Positions 55,748 through 64,000 of a DNA stretch of 64,000 nucleotides are shown piece after piece. The position numbers and the translations under genes were made by a program. Position 1 is the stretch's first letter, and every line of letters begins with the position of its first letter. Source of the DNA: an uncultured beta proteobacterium (GTDB lineage Bacteria; Pseudomonadota; Gammaproteobacteria; Burkholderiales; Rhodocyclaceae); the NCBI GenBank assembly GCA_903886975.1, contig CAISOB010000015.1, positions 1 to 64,000 on the forward strand, written 5' to 3'. The notes below the pieces were generated by a model. The model was not told the origin of the DNA and did not search any database. It was given only the letters and a program-made list of their open reading frames with translations.

Positions 55748-56631
55748 GCGCCGCGCCGGAATTCGGCAAGGTCGTCGTCTTCGGTGTCGGCCTGATCGGC
55801 GGATCGTTTGCGCTGGCGCTGAAAGCCACTGAGCAGGTCGAGGAAGTCGTCGGTTTCGGGCGCAGCCTCGCGACGCTGACGCAAGCCCTCGACCTTGGCA
55901 TCATCGACCGGGTCGGCGCCAACGCCGGGCAGGAAGTGGCCGATGCCGATCTCGTCCTGCTCGCCACGCCGGTCGGCCAGATGCCCGAGATCATGGAACG
56001 CATCGAACCCTATCTAGGCGCGGACACGGTCATTACCGACGGCGGCAGCACCAAGGCCGATGTCGTCGCCGCGGCGCGACTGCATTTCGGCGATCGCGTC
56101 GGCCAGTTCGTTCCCGCGCACCCGATCGCCGGCGCCGAAAACAGCGGTGCGAGCGCGGCGCGCGCCGATCTTTACCGCGAGAAGAAAGTCGTCCTGACGC
56201 CGTTGCCGGAGAACTCGGTGCTCAATGTCGCGCGCGTGCGCTCGGCCTGGGAGTGGTGCGGCGCGCAGGTGCATGAACTGTCCCCCGGCCAGCACGACGA
56301 GGTTTTTGCCGCCGTCAGCCACCTGCCGCATCTCTTGTCGTTCGCGCTGGTGCACGGCCTGACGCAGCGCCCCGACAGCAATCTCTATTTCAGCTACGCC
56401 GCGAGCGGATTCCGCGATTTCACGCGGATTGCCGCGAGCCATCCGGAAATGTGGCGCGACATCTGTCTCGCCAATCGCGGCGCCCTGCTCAAGGAGCTCG
56501 ACCGTTATCGCGCCCAGCTCGATGAGTTGCGCGTCGCGCTGCAAAAAGGCGACGGCGCGGCCCTCGAGCAGACCTTCAGCATTGCGCGCACGGCGCGCCG
56601 CGGCTGGGCAGAAGGACAGGGCAAGCCATGA
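55744..56631 (+). CDS. tyrA: Prephenate dehydrogenase
   Basis: A 295-residue NAD-dependent enzyme making 4-hydroxyphenylpyruvate for tyrosine. It shows the Rossmann motif [44 protein letters not shown] (catalytic His region) and [15 protein letters not shown]. There is no chorismate mutase or ACT extension. Overlaps of four bases with hisC before and aroA after show tight coupling in the aromatic operon. Confidence 0.95.
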   Translation: MSAAPEFGKVVVFGVGLIGGSFALALKATEQVEEVVGFGRSLATLTQALDLGIIDRVGANAGQEVADADLVLLATPVGQMPEIMERIEPYLGADTVITDGGSTKADVVAAARLHFGDRVGQFVPAHPIAGAENSGASAARADLYREKKVVLTPLPENSVLNVARVRSAWEWCGAQVHELSPGQHDEVFAAVSHLPHLLSFALVHGLTQRPDSNLYFSYAASGFRDFTRIAASHPEMWRDICLANRGALLKELDRYRAQLDELRVALQKGDGAALEQTFSIARTARRGWAEGQGKP

Positions 56632-58580
56632 ACTTCATCGATCTGCCGCCGCTGCTGTCGGCACGCGGCACCGTGCGCCTGCCGGGCTCAAAAAGCATCT
56701 CCAACCGCATCCTGCTACTCGCCGCGCTCGCCGAGGGCGAGACCGAAATCCGCGACCTGCTCGAATCCGACGACACGGCGCATATGCTGGCCGCGCTGGT
56801 GGCGCTTGGCGTCGCGGTCGAGCCGCTCGGCGACGGCGCCTACCGGGTGCGCGGCGCCGGCGGGAATTTTCCGGTTAAGCAAGCCGAACTCTTCCTCGGA
56901 AATGCCGGCACCGCTTTCCGCTCCTTGACCGCGGCACTGGCGCTTTCCGCTGGCGAGTACACGCTGTCGGGCGCACCGCGCATGCACGAGCGGCCGATCG
57001 CCGATCTCGTCGATGCCTTGCGAGCGGTCGGCGCCGAAATCGACTACCTCGGCAAGCCAGGCTTCCCGCCACTGGCCATTGGTAGGCGGCGCCCGCCGCC
57101 GCTGCATGCCGCCGGTGTCGTGCGGGTGCGCGGCGACGTGTCGAGCCAGTTCCTGAGCGGCCTCCTGCTGGCGCTGCCGCTGACCGGCGTCGAGACCACA
57201 ATTGAAGTCCTCGGCGATCTCGTCTCGCGGCCCTATGTCCAAATCACCTTGGCGATGATGCGGCGCTTTGGCGTGCGCGTGGTGCAGGAGGGCGCGCGGC
57301 ATTTCGTCGTCCCGGCAGCGAGTCATTACGTGGCGCCCGGCCTGATCCGGGTCGAGGGCGATGCCTCGGCGGCCTCATATTTTCTTGCCCTGGGGGCCAT
57401 CGGCGGCGGCCCGCTGCGCGTCGAAGGGGTCGGACGCCAATCGGTCCAGGGCGACGTGTGCTTTGCCGACGCCCTGGCGCTGATGGGCGCGCGCATTGAA
57501 ATCGGTGAGGACTGGATCGAGGCGAGCGCGCCGGCTTCAGGAAAGCTGCGCGGCATCGCCCTCGATGGTAACGACATTCCCGACGCGGCGATGACGCTGG
57601 CGACGACCGCGCTCTTTGCCGCCGGCCCGACGACGCTGTCCAATATCGCCAGCTGGCGGGTCAAGGAAACCGACCGTATCGAGGCGCTCGCCACCGAGCT
57701 GCGCAAGCTCGGTGCAACGGTCGAGACCGGCGCCGATTTCGTCCGCGTGACGCCGCCTCCGGCCGGACTACGCACGCCGCCTGAAGGCATCGCCACCTAC
57801 GACGATCACCGCATCGCCATGTGTTTCTCGCTGGCGGCGCTGGGGGTGCCGCTGCGCATCAACGATCCGGGCTGTGTCAGCAAGACTTTCCCCGAGTATT
57901 TCGAATACTTTGCCGCCGTGACGCAAGCGGTGCCGGTAATTGCCATCGACGGTCCTTCGGCGTCCGGCAAGGGGACGATCGCAATACGGGTGGCGCAGGC
58001 CCTCGGCTGGCATTATCTCGATTCGGGCGCGCTCTATCGCCTGACGGCGCTCGCGGCACAACGCGCCGGCGTGGCCTGGGGCGACGAAGCCGGCGTCGCC
58101 GCCGTCGCTGCCAGCCTGGATGCGGAATTCGGCGAAGACTCGATCAAGCTCTCCGGCGTCGAGGTCGGCGACGCGATCCGTACCGAGGATATCTCGTCGG
58201 GGGCCTCGCAGATCGCGGTTATGCCGGCGGTGCGCGCGGCCTTGCTCTTCCGGCAGCGGGTCTTCCGCCGGGCGCCGGGCCTCGTGGCGGACGGCCGCGA
58301 CATGGCTTCCGTCGTGTTTCCCGACGCCCAGACCAAGGTTTTTCTCACCGCCAGCGTCGAGGTGCGGGCGCAAAGACGTTATAAGCAGTTGATCGAAAAA
58401 GGAATCGCTGCTAGTATCCAGCCTCTTTTGCTGGATTTGCGCGAACGCGACGAACGCGACAGCCGACGCAGCGTCGCGCCCTTGCAGCAGGAAGCCGACG
58501 CCCACTTGCTCGATGCGACGAATCTGACCATAGATCAGACCGCTGCTCAGGTGCTGGGCTGGTTCAGGAAGATTTTGTAA
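56628..58580 (+). CDS. Fusion of EPSP synthase (AroA) and cytidylate kinase (Cmk)
   Basis: A 650-residue protein. Residues 1 to about 430 are 5-enolpyruvylshikimate-3-phosphate synthase ([51 protein letters not shown], and [10 protein letters not shown] at the end). Residues about 435-650 are CMP kinase ([12 protein letters not shown] at 442-450 as the P-loop, [13 protein letters not shown]). The two parts join with almost no linker ([20 protein letters not shown]). In most bacteria they are separate adjacent genes. Both active sites look complete. rpsA follows, as usual after cmk. Confidence 0.95.
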   Translation: MNFIDLPPLLSARGTVRLPGSKSISNRILLLAALAEGETEIRDLLESDDTAHMLAALVALGVAVEPLGDGAYRVRGAGGNFPVKQAELFLGNAGTAFRSLTAALALSAGEYTLSGAPRMHERPIADLVDALRAVGAEIDYLGKPGFPPLAIGRRRPPPLHAAGVVRVRGDVSSQFLSGLLLALPLTGVETTIEVLGDLVSRPYVQITLAMMRRFGVRVVQEGARHFVVPAASHYVAPGLIRVEGDASAASYFLALGAIGGGPLRVEGVGRQSVQGDVCFADALALMGARIEIGEDWIEASAPASGKLRGIALDGNDIPDAAMTLATTALFAAGPTTLSNIASWRVKETDRIEALATELRKLGATVETGADFVRVTPPPAGLRTPPEGIATYDDHRIAMCFSLAALGVPLRINDPGCVSKTFPEYFEYFAAVTQAVPVIAIDGPSASGKGTIAIRVAQALGWHYLDSGALYRLTALAAQRAGVAWGDEAGVAAVAASLDAEFGEDSIKLSGVEVGDAIRTEDISSGASQIAVMPAVRAALLFRQRVFRRAPGLVADGRDMASVVFPDAQTKVFLTASVEVRAQRRYKQLIEKGIAASIQPLLLDLRERDERDSRRSVAPLQQEADAHLLDATNLTIDQTAAQVLGWFRKIL

Positions 58581-58699
58581 CAGCGGTTCGTAGCAGGGGG
58601 CGCGGCTTTGCGGCGCTTCCAGGTATTGCCAGTTCGGGTCCCGTGACTGGCGATGTTTTTTTAACTTTACCCGCAGTCATGCGGACAGGTCCCTCACAT

Positions 58700-60397
58700 A
58701 TGTCAGCCAACCCCGTAGTTCAAGAAAGTTTTGCCGACCTTTTCGAAGCCAGCCTCGCGCGCCAGGAAATGCGCCAGGGCGAGGTCATCACCGCAGAAGT
58801 CGTTCGCATCGACCAGAATTTCGTGGTCGTCAATGCCGGACTGAAATCCGAAAGCTATATCGAACGTGAAGAATTCTTAAGCGATGCCGGCGAACTCGAA
58901 GTCAAGGTCGGTGATTTCGTTCAAGTCGCCATCGAGCAGCTCGAAAACGGTTTCGGTGAAACCCGCCTGTCGCGCGAACGCGCCAAGCGCGTCGCCGCGT
59001 GGAACTTCCTCGAAGCCGCGCTTAACGAAGGCACCCTCGTGACCGGCACGATCACCGGCAAGGTCAAGGGCGGCCTGACCGTCATGGCCAACAGCGTGCG
59101 CGCCTTCCTGCCCGGATCGCTGGTCGACATGCGCCCGGTCAAGGACACCACGCCGTACGAAGGCAAGACCTACGAATTCAAGGTCATCAAGCTCGACCGC
59201 AAGCGCAACAACGTCGTCGTTTCCCGCCGTGCCGTTCTCGAAGCTTCCGTCGGCGAAGAGCGCGAAGCGCTGCTCTCCAACTTGAAGGAAGGCAGTATCG
59301 TCAAGGGCATCGTCAAGAACATCACCGATTACGGCGCCTTCGTCGATCTCGGCGGCATTGACGGCCTGCTGCACATCACCGATCTGGCCTGGCGCCGCGT
59401 CCGTCACCCGTCCGAAGTACTGGCGGTCGGCGACGAAGTGCAAGCCAAGATCCTCAAGTTCGACCAGGAGAAGAATCGCGTTTCCCTGGGCCTCAAGCAG
59501 CTCGGCGAAGATCCGTGGGTCGGCATTTCGCGCCGTTACCCGCAGAGCACGCGCCTGTTTGGCAAGGTCACCAATCTCACCGATTACGGCGCATTCGTCG
59601 AAATCGAACAGGGTATCGAAGGCCTGGTGCACGTTTCCGAAATGGACTGGACCAACAAGAACGTCCATCCGTCCAAGGTCGTCCAGCTCGGCGACGAAGT
59701 CGAAGTGATGATCCTCGAGATCGACGAAGAGCGCCGCCGCATTTCGCTGGGCATGAAGCAGTGCGCAGCGAATCCGTGGGACGAGTTCTCGATGAACCAG
59801 AAGAAGGGCGACAAGGTCCGCGGTGCGATCAAGTCGATCACCGATTTTGGCGTGTTCATCGGTCTGCCCGGCGGCATCGACGGCCTGGTGCACCTCTCCG
59901 ATCTGTCGTGGTCGGTTCCCGGCGAAGAAGCCATCCGCAACTTCAAGAAGGGTGACGAAGTCGAAGCCGTCGTTCTGGCCATCGACACCGAGAAGGAACG
60001 CATTTCGCTCGGCATCAAGCAGCTTGACGGCGATCCTTACACCAGCTTCATCGCCACCCACGAGAAGAATGCCATTGTCAATGGCGTGATCAAGTCGGTC
60101 GATGCGCGCGGTGCGATCGTCACCCTCGAAGGCGACATGGAAGGCTATCTGCGCGCTTCCGAAGTCTCGCGCGACCGGATCGAGGATCTGACCAAGGTGT
60201 ACAAGGAAGGCGATGCCGTCGAAGCGATGATCATCAACATCGATCGCAAGACGCGCTCGATCAACCTGTCGATCAAGGCCAAGGATCAAGCCGAGCAGCA
60301 CGAAGCGATGCAGAAGTTTACGGCCGACAGCAGTGCGAACTCGGGAACGACCAATCTTGGCGCTTTGCTGAAAGCCAAGCTCAACAACCCGCAATAA
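58700..60397 (+). CDS. rpsA: 30S ribosomal protein S1
   Basis: A 565-residue protein with six S1 (OB-fold) repeats, for example [40 protein letters not shown] and [20 protein letters not shown]. It binds mRNA at the ribosome. The start [11 protein letters not shown] (58700) was chosen because it matches the family N-terminus; the frame opens earlier without S1-like sequence. It stands 119 bases after aroA-cmk and ten bases before ihfB. Confidence 0.97.
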   Translation: MSANPVVQESFADLFEASLARQEMRQGEVITAEVVRIDQNFVVVNAGLKSESYIEREEFLSDAGELEVKVGDFVQVAIEQLENGFGETRLSRERAKRVAAWNFLEAALNEGTLVTGTITGKVKGGLTVMANSVRAFLPGSLVDMRPVKDTTPYEGKTYEFKVIKLDRKRNNVVVSRRAVLEASVGEEREALLSNLKEGSIVKGIVKNITDYGAFVDLGGIDGLLHITDLAWRRVRHPSEVLAVGDEVQAKILKFDQEKNRVSLGLKQLGEDPWVGISRRYPQSTRLFGKVTNLTDYGAFVEIEQGIEGLVHVSEMDWTNKNVHPSKVVQLGDEVEVMILEIDEERRRISLGMKQCAANPWDEFSMNQKKGDKVRGAIKSITDFGVFIGLPGGIDGLVHLSDLSWSVPGEEAIRNFKKGDEVEAVVLAIDTEKERISLGIKQLDGDPYTSFIATHEKNAIVNGVIKSVDARGAIVTLEGDMEGYLRASEVSRDRIEDLTKVYKEGDAVEAMIINIDRKTRSINLSIKAKDQAEQHEAMQKFTADSSANSGTTNLGALLKAKLNNPQ

Positions 60398-60406
60398 GGT
60401 TTGCGT

Positions 60407-60700
60407 ATGACCAAGTCAGATCTGATCGCGCGGCTGGCGGAGCGGTTTCCGCAACTGGTGGCCAAGGACGCCGATTACGCGGTCAAGATGATCCTCGATG
60501 CCTTGTCCGAGGCTTTGGCCAAGGCCGATCGCATCGAGATTCGCGGCTTTGGCAGTTTTGCGCTGAACTATCGTCCGCCGCGCGTCGGCCGTAACCCGAA
60601 GTCCGGGGACAAGGTCAGTGTGCCGGAAAAATGGGTTCCGCATTTCAAGGCCGGCAAGGAACTGCGCGAGCGCGTCGATAGCGCGCTCAAAGCGGACTGA
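60407..60700 (+). CDS. ihfB: Integration host factor subunit beta
   Basis: A 97-residue HU/IHF DNA-bending protein. It contains [20 protein letters not shown], then [20 protein letters not shown] (the signature with the DNA-intercalating arm) and [13 protein letters not shown]. The position right after rpsA is the standard one for ihfB. AAGG precedes the ATG at 60407. A strong terminator follows. Confidence 0.96.
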   Translation: MTKSDLIARLAERFPQLVAKDADYAVKMILDALSEALAKADRIEIRGFGSFALNYRPPRVGRNPKSGDKVSVPEKWVPHFKAGKELRERVDSALKAD

Positions 60701-60723
60701 GTCGGCCGCCGTGGTCAGAACAC

Positions 60724-60752
60724 AGGCGGCAACGCGAGTTGCCGCCTTTTTT
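60724..60752 (+). terminator. Intrinsic terminator after ihfB
   Basis: AGGCGGCAAC (60724-60733) and GTTGCCGCCT (60738-60747) form a perfect 10-bp stem with a GCGA loop, followed by TTTTTT. It ends just 18 bases before the lapA start, so lapA may depend on readthrough or on its own promoter. Confidence 0.85.
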
Positions 60753-60769
60753 ATCGCTCGGAGATGAAG

Positions 60770-61027
60770 ATGCGTGCCTTGTCGTGGGCCTGCCGGATTT
60801 TCATATTCCTGTTCCTGCTCGCCTTCGCGCTCAAGAACACGGACCCGGTCAGCGTTCGCTTTTTCCTTGACACCGAGTGGCAAGCGCCGCTGATCATCAT
60901 CGTTCTGGCTTTCTTCGCCGGCGGCGCGGCACTCGGGGTATTGTCGCTGCTCGGCACGATTTTCGGATTGCGTCGCGAAGTGTCCCGATTAAAGCGCGAC
61001 GCGAGGCAAATTGAGAAAAGCAGTTAA
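60770..61027 (+). CDS. lapA: LapA domain membrane protein
   Basis: An 85-residue protein with two helices (about residues 5-22 and 40-62) and a basic C-terminal tail, typical of LapA/DUF1049 (FALKNTDPVSVRFF near residues 20-33). Together with LapB it tunes lipopolysaccharide synthesis via FtsH and LpxC in enterobacteria. The ATG at 60770 was chosen because CGGAG is six bases upstream; the ATG at 60764 is too close to it. lapB follows after a repeat. Confidence 0.88.
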   Translation: MRALSWACRIFIFLFLLAFALKNTDPVSVRFFLDTEWQAPLIIIVLAFFAGGAALGVLSLLGTIFGLRREVSRLKRDARQIEKSS

Positions 61028-61071
61028 GCGCAACGAGCGCACGCGATTTGCATGGCGACAACGATTAGCAT

Positions 61072-61143
61072 CGTCATTCCGGCGAAAGCCGGAATCCAGG
61101 TTTTTGGGGCACAATCTGGATCCCGGCTTTCGCCGGGATGACG
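61072..61143. repeat. Pair of inverted palindromic units between lapA and lapB
   Basis: CGTCATTCCGGCGAAAGCCGG opens the element (given to 20 bases plus one; the unit continues AATCCAG) and CTGGATCCCGGCTTTCGCC closes it in inverse, ending GGGATGACG. The 72-bp element can fold into one long stem-loop and has the look of a small mobile non-coding repeat. The same units occur near 27336 and 63353. Confidence 0.65.
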
Positions 61144-61204
61144 TGGTCTTGAACGGCCCCATGGCGCCTAGGCGGTTTGGCATGGCCCTAACTGAGACTC
61201 CTCG

Positions 61205-62374
61205 ATGATTGAATTCGAGTACTGGCAACTGCTCTTCTTCCCGCTCTTTTTCGCATTGGGCTGGGCCGCCGCGCGCATCGATATCAGGCACCTCGTCAAG
61301 GAATCGCGGGCGCTGCCGCGCTCGTATTTCCAGGGGCTCAACTTCCTGCTCAACGAGCAGCCCGACCGGGCCATCGAAGCCTTCGTCGATGCCGTCAAGG
61401 TCGATCCGCAGACCATCGAACTGCATTTCGCGCTCGGCAGCCTTTTCCGCCGCCGCGGCGAGATCGAGCGCGCAACGCGCATGCACCAGAATCTCGTCGA
61501 TCGCGAGGATCTGCCCGAAGACTTGAAGTTGCAGGCTTTGAGCGAGCTTGGCCAGGACTACCTGAAAGCCGGCCTGCTCGACCGCGCCGAGGAAATCTTC
61601 GACCGGCTGCGCAATTCGCCGCGGGTCGAAGATGCCAAGCGCAATCTCCTCGAAATCTACCAGCTCGAAAAAGACTGGGAGAAGGCGATCGCCATCTCCG
61701 CTGAACTACCCGATATTTCGACGCAGAAGGAAGTTGCCGAGTATTTCTGCGAACTGGCCGGAGCCGAAATGATACGTTCGCGTCCCGACGCCGCGAGCGC
61801 GTATCTTTCGACCGCGCTCGAGCGCAATCGCAAGTGCGTGCGCGCGAGCCTTCTGCAAGGCGACATCGAGGCGCAACAGGACCGAAGCGCAGAGGCGATC
61901 GCCTGCTGGCAGCGCATCGAGCAGCAGGATCCCACCTTCCTGGCGCTCGTCGCGCAGCGCCTGCTCGATGCTTTCCGCAAGCTCGATCGCCGCGACGAAG
62001 GCCTGCAGCTTTTGCGCGGCTATCTCGAACGCTACCCCTCGCTCGACCTGCTCGACGTGGTCTTTCAACTGGTGCTCGAGAGCGAAGGCGCCGACGCGGC
62101 CTATGCCCTGGTGCGCGACGAACTCAAGCGCAATCCGACCCTGCTCGGTTTCGACAAGCTGATCGAAGCGCGCCTGCTCGTCGCGCCGCCCGAGTCGCGC
62201 CCCGATCTCGACCTTGCCAAGAGCATAGTGCAAGGTTATACGCGTCGCCTGGCGCGCTATCGGTGCGATAATTGCGGTTTCAAGGCGCGCCAGTTCTATT
62301 GGCGTTGTCCGGCTTGCGGCGGCTGGGAGACCTACTCGCCGAAGCGCACCGAAGAATTCGATTTGACGCCTTAG
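61205..62374 (+). CDS. lapB: LapB: TPR protein controlling lipopolysaccharide assembly
   Basis: A 389-residue protein with one N-terminal membrane helix (about residues 3-21), a series of TPR repeats (about 40-350, for example EAFVDAVKVDPQTIELHFAL) and a C-terminal rubredoxin-like zinc knuckle with CDNCGF and CPACGGW. The arrangement is exactly that of LapB/YciM, which delivers LpxC to FtsH for turnover. Start at MIEFEYWQ. Confidence 0.95.
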   Translation: MIEFEYWQLLFFPLFFALGWAAARIDIRHLVKESRALPRSYFQGLNFLLNEQPDRAIEAFVDAVKVDPQTIELHFALGSLFRRRGEIERATRMHQNLVDREDLPEDLKLQALSELGQDYLKAGLLDRAEEIFDRLRNSPRVEDAKRNLLEIYQLEKDWEKAIAISAELPDISTQKEVAEYFCELAGAEMIRSRPDAASAYLSTALERNRKCVRASLLQGDIEAQQDRSAEAIACWQRIEQQDPTFLALVAQRLLDAFRKLDRRDEGLQLLRGYLERYPSLDLLDVVFQLVLESEGADAAYALVRDELKRNPTLLGFDKLIEARLLVAPPESRPDLDLAKSIVQGYTRRLARYRCDNCGFKARQFYWRCPACGGWETYSPKRTEEFDLTP

Positions 62375-62389
62375 TCGGAGAAATTGTTC

Positions 62390-63322
62390 ATGCAGTTGGG
62401 AGATCTGTCGGCTGTTCGCCTGCTCGTCGTCGGCGATGTCATGCTCGATCGCTACTGGTTCGGCGAGGTGTCGCGCATTTCACCCGAAGCGCCGGTGCCG
62501 GTCGTCAAGGTCGAGCGCAGCGAGGAGCGCCCGGGCGGCGCGGCCAACGTCGCGCGCAACGCCGCGGCGCTCGGCGCGCAGGTCTGCCTGCTGGCCCTCG
62601 TTGGCAAAGACGAGCCGGGCGAGAGCTTGAAGCGTCTACTCACTGCGGGCGGAATCGACGCCAGCCTGCACGTCGACGAAGCCATTACCACGACTGTCAA
62701 GCTACGCGTCATCGGCCGCCAGCAGCAGCTCCTGCGCATCGATTTCGAGACGACGCCCTCGCACGAAGTGCTGCGCGCCAAATTTTCCGAATTCGGCGCG
62801 CGACTGCCCGACTGCGACGCGGTGATTTTTTCCGATTACGGCAAGGGCGGGCTGGCGCATGTCAGCGAAATGATTCGCCTGGCGCGCGCGGCGGGAAAGA
62901 TCGTCCTCGTCGACCCGAAAGGCGACGAATACGCCAAGTACGCCGGAGCGACGATCGTCACGCCCAACCGTTCCGAAATGCGCGAAGTGGTCGGGCGCTG
63001 GAAGGACGAAGCCGAACTCGAGGCGAAAGCCAACGCCTTGCGTTCCGAACTTGGGCTCGAGGCGCTGCTGGTCACGCGCAGCGAAGCGGGAATGACGTTG
63101 TTTCGCGCGCAGGGCACGGCCCATGAACCGGCGGTGGCACGCGAAGTGTTCGATGTGTCCGGCGCCGGCGATACCGTCATCGCGACGCTCGCCGTGATGC
63201 TCGCGCATGGCGCCGATTGGCCCACGGCGATTCATGTGGCGAACGTTGCGGCGGGCATCGTGGTCGGCAAGCTCGGCACCGCGGTGGTCACGCGCGCCGA
63301 ACTCGATGCTGCACTCAACTGA
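62390..63322 (+). CDS. rfaE1: D-glycero-beta-D-manno-heptose-7-phosphate kinase (RfaE domain I)
   Basis: A 310-residue PfkB/ribokinase-family kinase. It shows VVGDVMLDRYWFGEVSRISP, RPGGAANVARNAAALGA and the ATP-site motif DVSGAGDTVIATLA. It is the kinase half only; the adenylyltransferase half fused in E. coli HldE must be encoded elsewhere, as is usual in betaproteobacteria. Its ATG at 62390 follows GGAG. It makes heptose-1,7-bisphosphate for lipopolysaccharide core. Confidence 0.94.
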   Translation: MQLGDLSAVRLLVVGDVMLDRYWFGEVSRISPEAPVPVVKVERSEERPGGAANVARNAAALGAQVCLLALVGKDEPGESLKRLLTAGGIDASLHVDEAITTTVKLRVIGRQQQLLRIDFETTPSHEVLRAKFSEFGARLPDCDAVIFSDYGKGGLAHVSEMIRLARAAGKIVLVDPKGDEYAKYAGATIVTPNRSEMREVVGRWKDEAELEAKANALRSELGLEALLVTRSEAGMTLFRAQGTAHEPAVAREVFDVSGAGDTVIATLAVMLAHGADWPTAIHVANVAAGIVVGKLGTAVVTRAELDAALN

Positions 63323-63352
63323 GCTTAGCGAAGGGCTGATTAAGTGGAAATT

Positions 63353-63451
63353 CGTCATTCCGGCGAAAGCCGGAATCCAGTAAGTGCGACGAACTGGACA
63401 CCGGCCCCGGATTTAAGCCTTCCGGGGTGACGTTCTTTCGCCGGTGTGACG
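63353..63451. repeat. Composite palindromic repeat, about 100 bp (second copy)
   Basis: It opens with CGTCATTCCGGCGAAAGCC and closes with TTCTTTCGCCGGTGTGACG, with the inner part CCGGCCCCGGATTTAA and TTCCGGGGTGACG. It is a near copy of the element at 27336-27436. It lies between rfaE1 and rfaD. Confidence 0.65.
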
Positions 63452-63498
63452 AGTTAACTTAGGTGCAAGAAAAGAACTGCAAGAACTGAGGATATGGG

Positions 63499-64000
63499 AT
63501 GTATACGATAGTTACCGGTGCTGCCGGCTTTATTGGTTCAAATCTCGTCAAGGCGCTCAACGAGCGCGGCGAGAGCCAGATCATCGCCGTCGATAATTTG
63601 ACGCGCGCCGACAAGTTCAGCAATCTCGTCGACTGCCAGATCGCCGATTACCTCGACAAGGATGAATTCATTGCACGGCTCGCCGCCGGTCGCTTCGACG
63701 GTGATGTCGCCGCGGTATTCCACGAAGGCGCCTGTTCCGACACCATGGAAACCGACGGCCGCTACATGATGGAAAACAATTTCCGTTACTCACTCGCGCT
63801 GCTCGACTGGTGCCAGGCCAAGGAAGTGCAATTTCTCTACGCCTCGAGCGCCGCGACTTACGGCGGCGGCAGCGAGTTCAAGGAAGAGCGCGCTTTCGAA
63901 GCGCCGCTCAATGTCTATGGCTATTCGAAGTTCCTCTTCGACCAGATCGTCCGCCAGCGTCTGCCCGAAGCCTTGTCGCAGATCGTCGGGCTGCGTTACT
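63499..64000 (+). CDS. rfaD: ADP-L-glycero-D-manno-heptose-6-epimerase, N-terminal part (cut by window edge)
   Basis: The first 167 codons of an extended-SDR epimerase. It begins [20 protein letters not shown] with the NAD-binding GxxGxxG, followed by [15 protein letters not shown] and the catalytic [11 protein letters not shown] and VYGYSKF (YxxxK). These are specific to RfaD/HldD. It changes the heptose configuration in the last step before lipopolysaccharide assembly. The gene continues past the window end. Confidence 0.95.
   Translation, partial: MYTIVTGAAGFIGSNLVKALNERGESQIIAVDNLTRADKFSNLVDCQIADYLDKDEFIARLAAGRFDGDVAAVFHEGACSDTMETDGRYMMENNFRYSLALLDWCQAKEVQFLYASSAATYGGGSEFKEERAFEAPLNVYGYSKFLFDQIVRQRLPEALSQIVGLRY

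Noticed and set aside
58877..60394. 505-codon open frame on the minus strand
   Set aside because: Mirror of ribosomal protein S1 repeats; a repeating Asp/Val/Leu pattern with no independent support.
1..64000. CRISPR array, prophage, transposase or integrase genes
   Set aside because: No regularly spaced repeats and no such proteins found; the repeats present are short, scattered palindromes.

Overview
The window is chromosomal DNA of a betaproteobacterium. Three things in the sequence support this. The right-hand block runs ompA-type porin, ubiG, gyrA, pheA, hisC, tyrA, aroA-cmk, rpsA, ihfB, lapA, lapB, rfaE, rfaD, which is the usual betaproteobacterial order, although serC is absent between gyrA and pheA. 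The tmRNA encodes the tag ANDERFALAA. Bug-type (TctC) binding proteins and TctAB permeases are also present. The order (Rhodocyclales, Nitrosomonadales or Burkholderiales) cannot be fixed from the sequence alone. No prophage, insertion sequence, CRISPR array or tRNA gene was recognised.

Layout. 1-2.6 kb: the 5' end of a kdgT permease gene and four small proteins of unknown function. 2.7-7.3 kb: a LysR regulator diverging from an operon in which a DctA-like symporter gene lies between two D-malate/tartrate-type dehydrogenase genes. 7.3-11.7 kb: an outer-membrane beta-barrel gene, sugar-acid dehydrogenase genes of LtnD and DenD type, and a DMT exporter. 11.9-19.6 kb: a GGDEF-EAL sensor, an SPFH/prohibitin protein, an MFS transporter, an aldo/keto reductase and an AbrB-type membrane protein. 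19.9-27.3 kb: a long leftward operon tctC-leuC-leuD-leuB-tctB-tctA with a divergent LysR gene. 27.5-39.1 kb: an SDR-like protein lacking its catalytic triad, uroporphyrinogen-III methyltransferase, an acidic orphan protein, a LysP-type lysine permease, a secreted amidohydrolase, the K+ transporter Kup beside a short KdpD/KdpE pair, and a DUF1003-type protein.

39.2-46.5 kb is the most interesting part. It holds an apparently dedicated catabolic cluster: a mandelate-racemase-type enzyme, a convergent RpiR/SIS regulator, and a rightward operon of a class V aminotransferase, a DctA-like symporter, a two-subunit aconitase/LeuCD-like hydratase and an RraA-type aldolase. A consensus-like promoter followed by a 19-bp palindrome sits in front of the operon. 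The set fits import of a dicarboxylate or acidic amino acid, transamination, hydration and retro-aldol cleavage. One untested route that uses all four operon functions is breakdown of 4-methylene- or 4-hydroxy-4-methylglutamate to two pyruvates. The small hydratase subunit lacks the Arg that normally binds substrate.

46.5-64 kb is housekeeping: Skp, tmRNA, UbiG, OmpA, an MtaD-type deaminase, gyrase A, aromatic amino-acid and histidine biosynthesis, ribosomal protein S1, IHF-beta, LapAB (LPS control) and the start of the heptose pathway. Related short palindromic repeats (TTCCGGCgaaaGCCGGAA type) are scattered at five places in gaps between genes.
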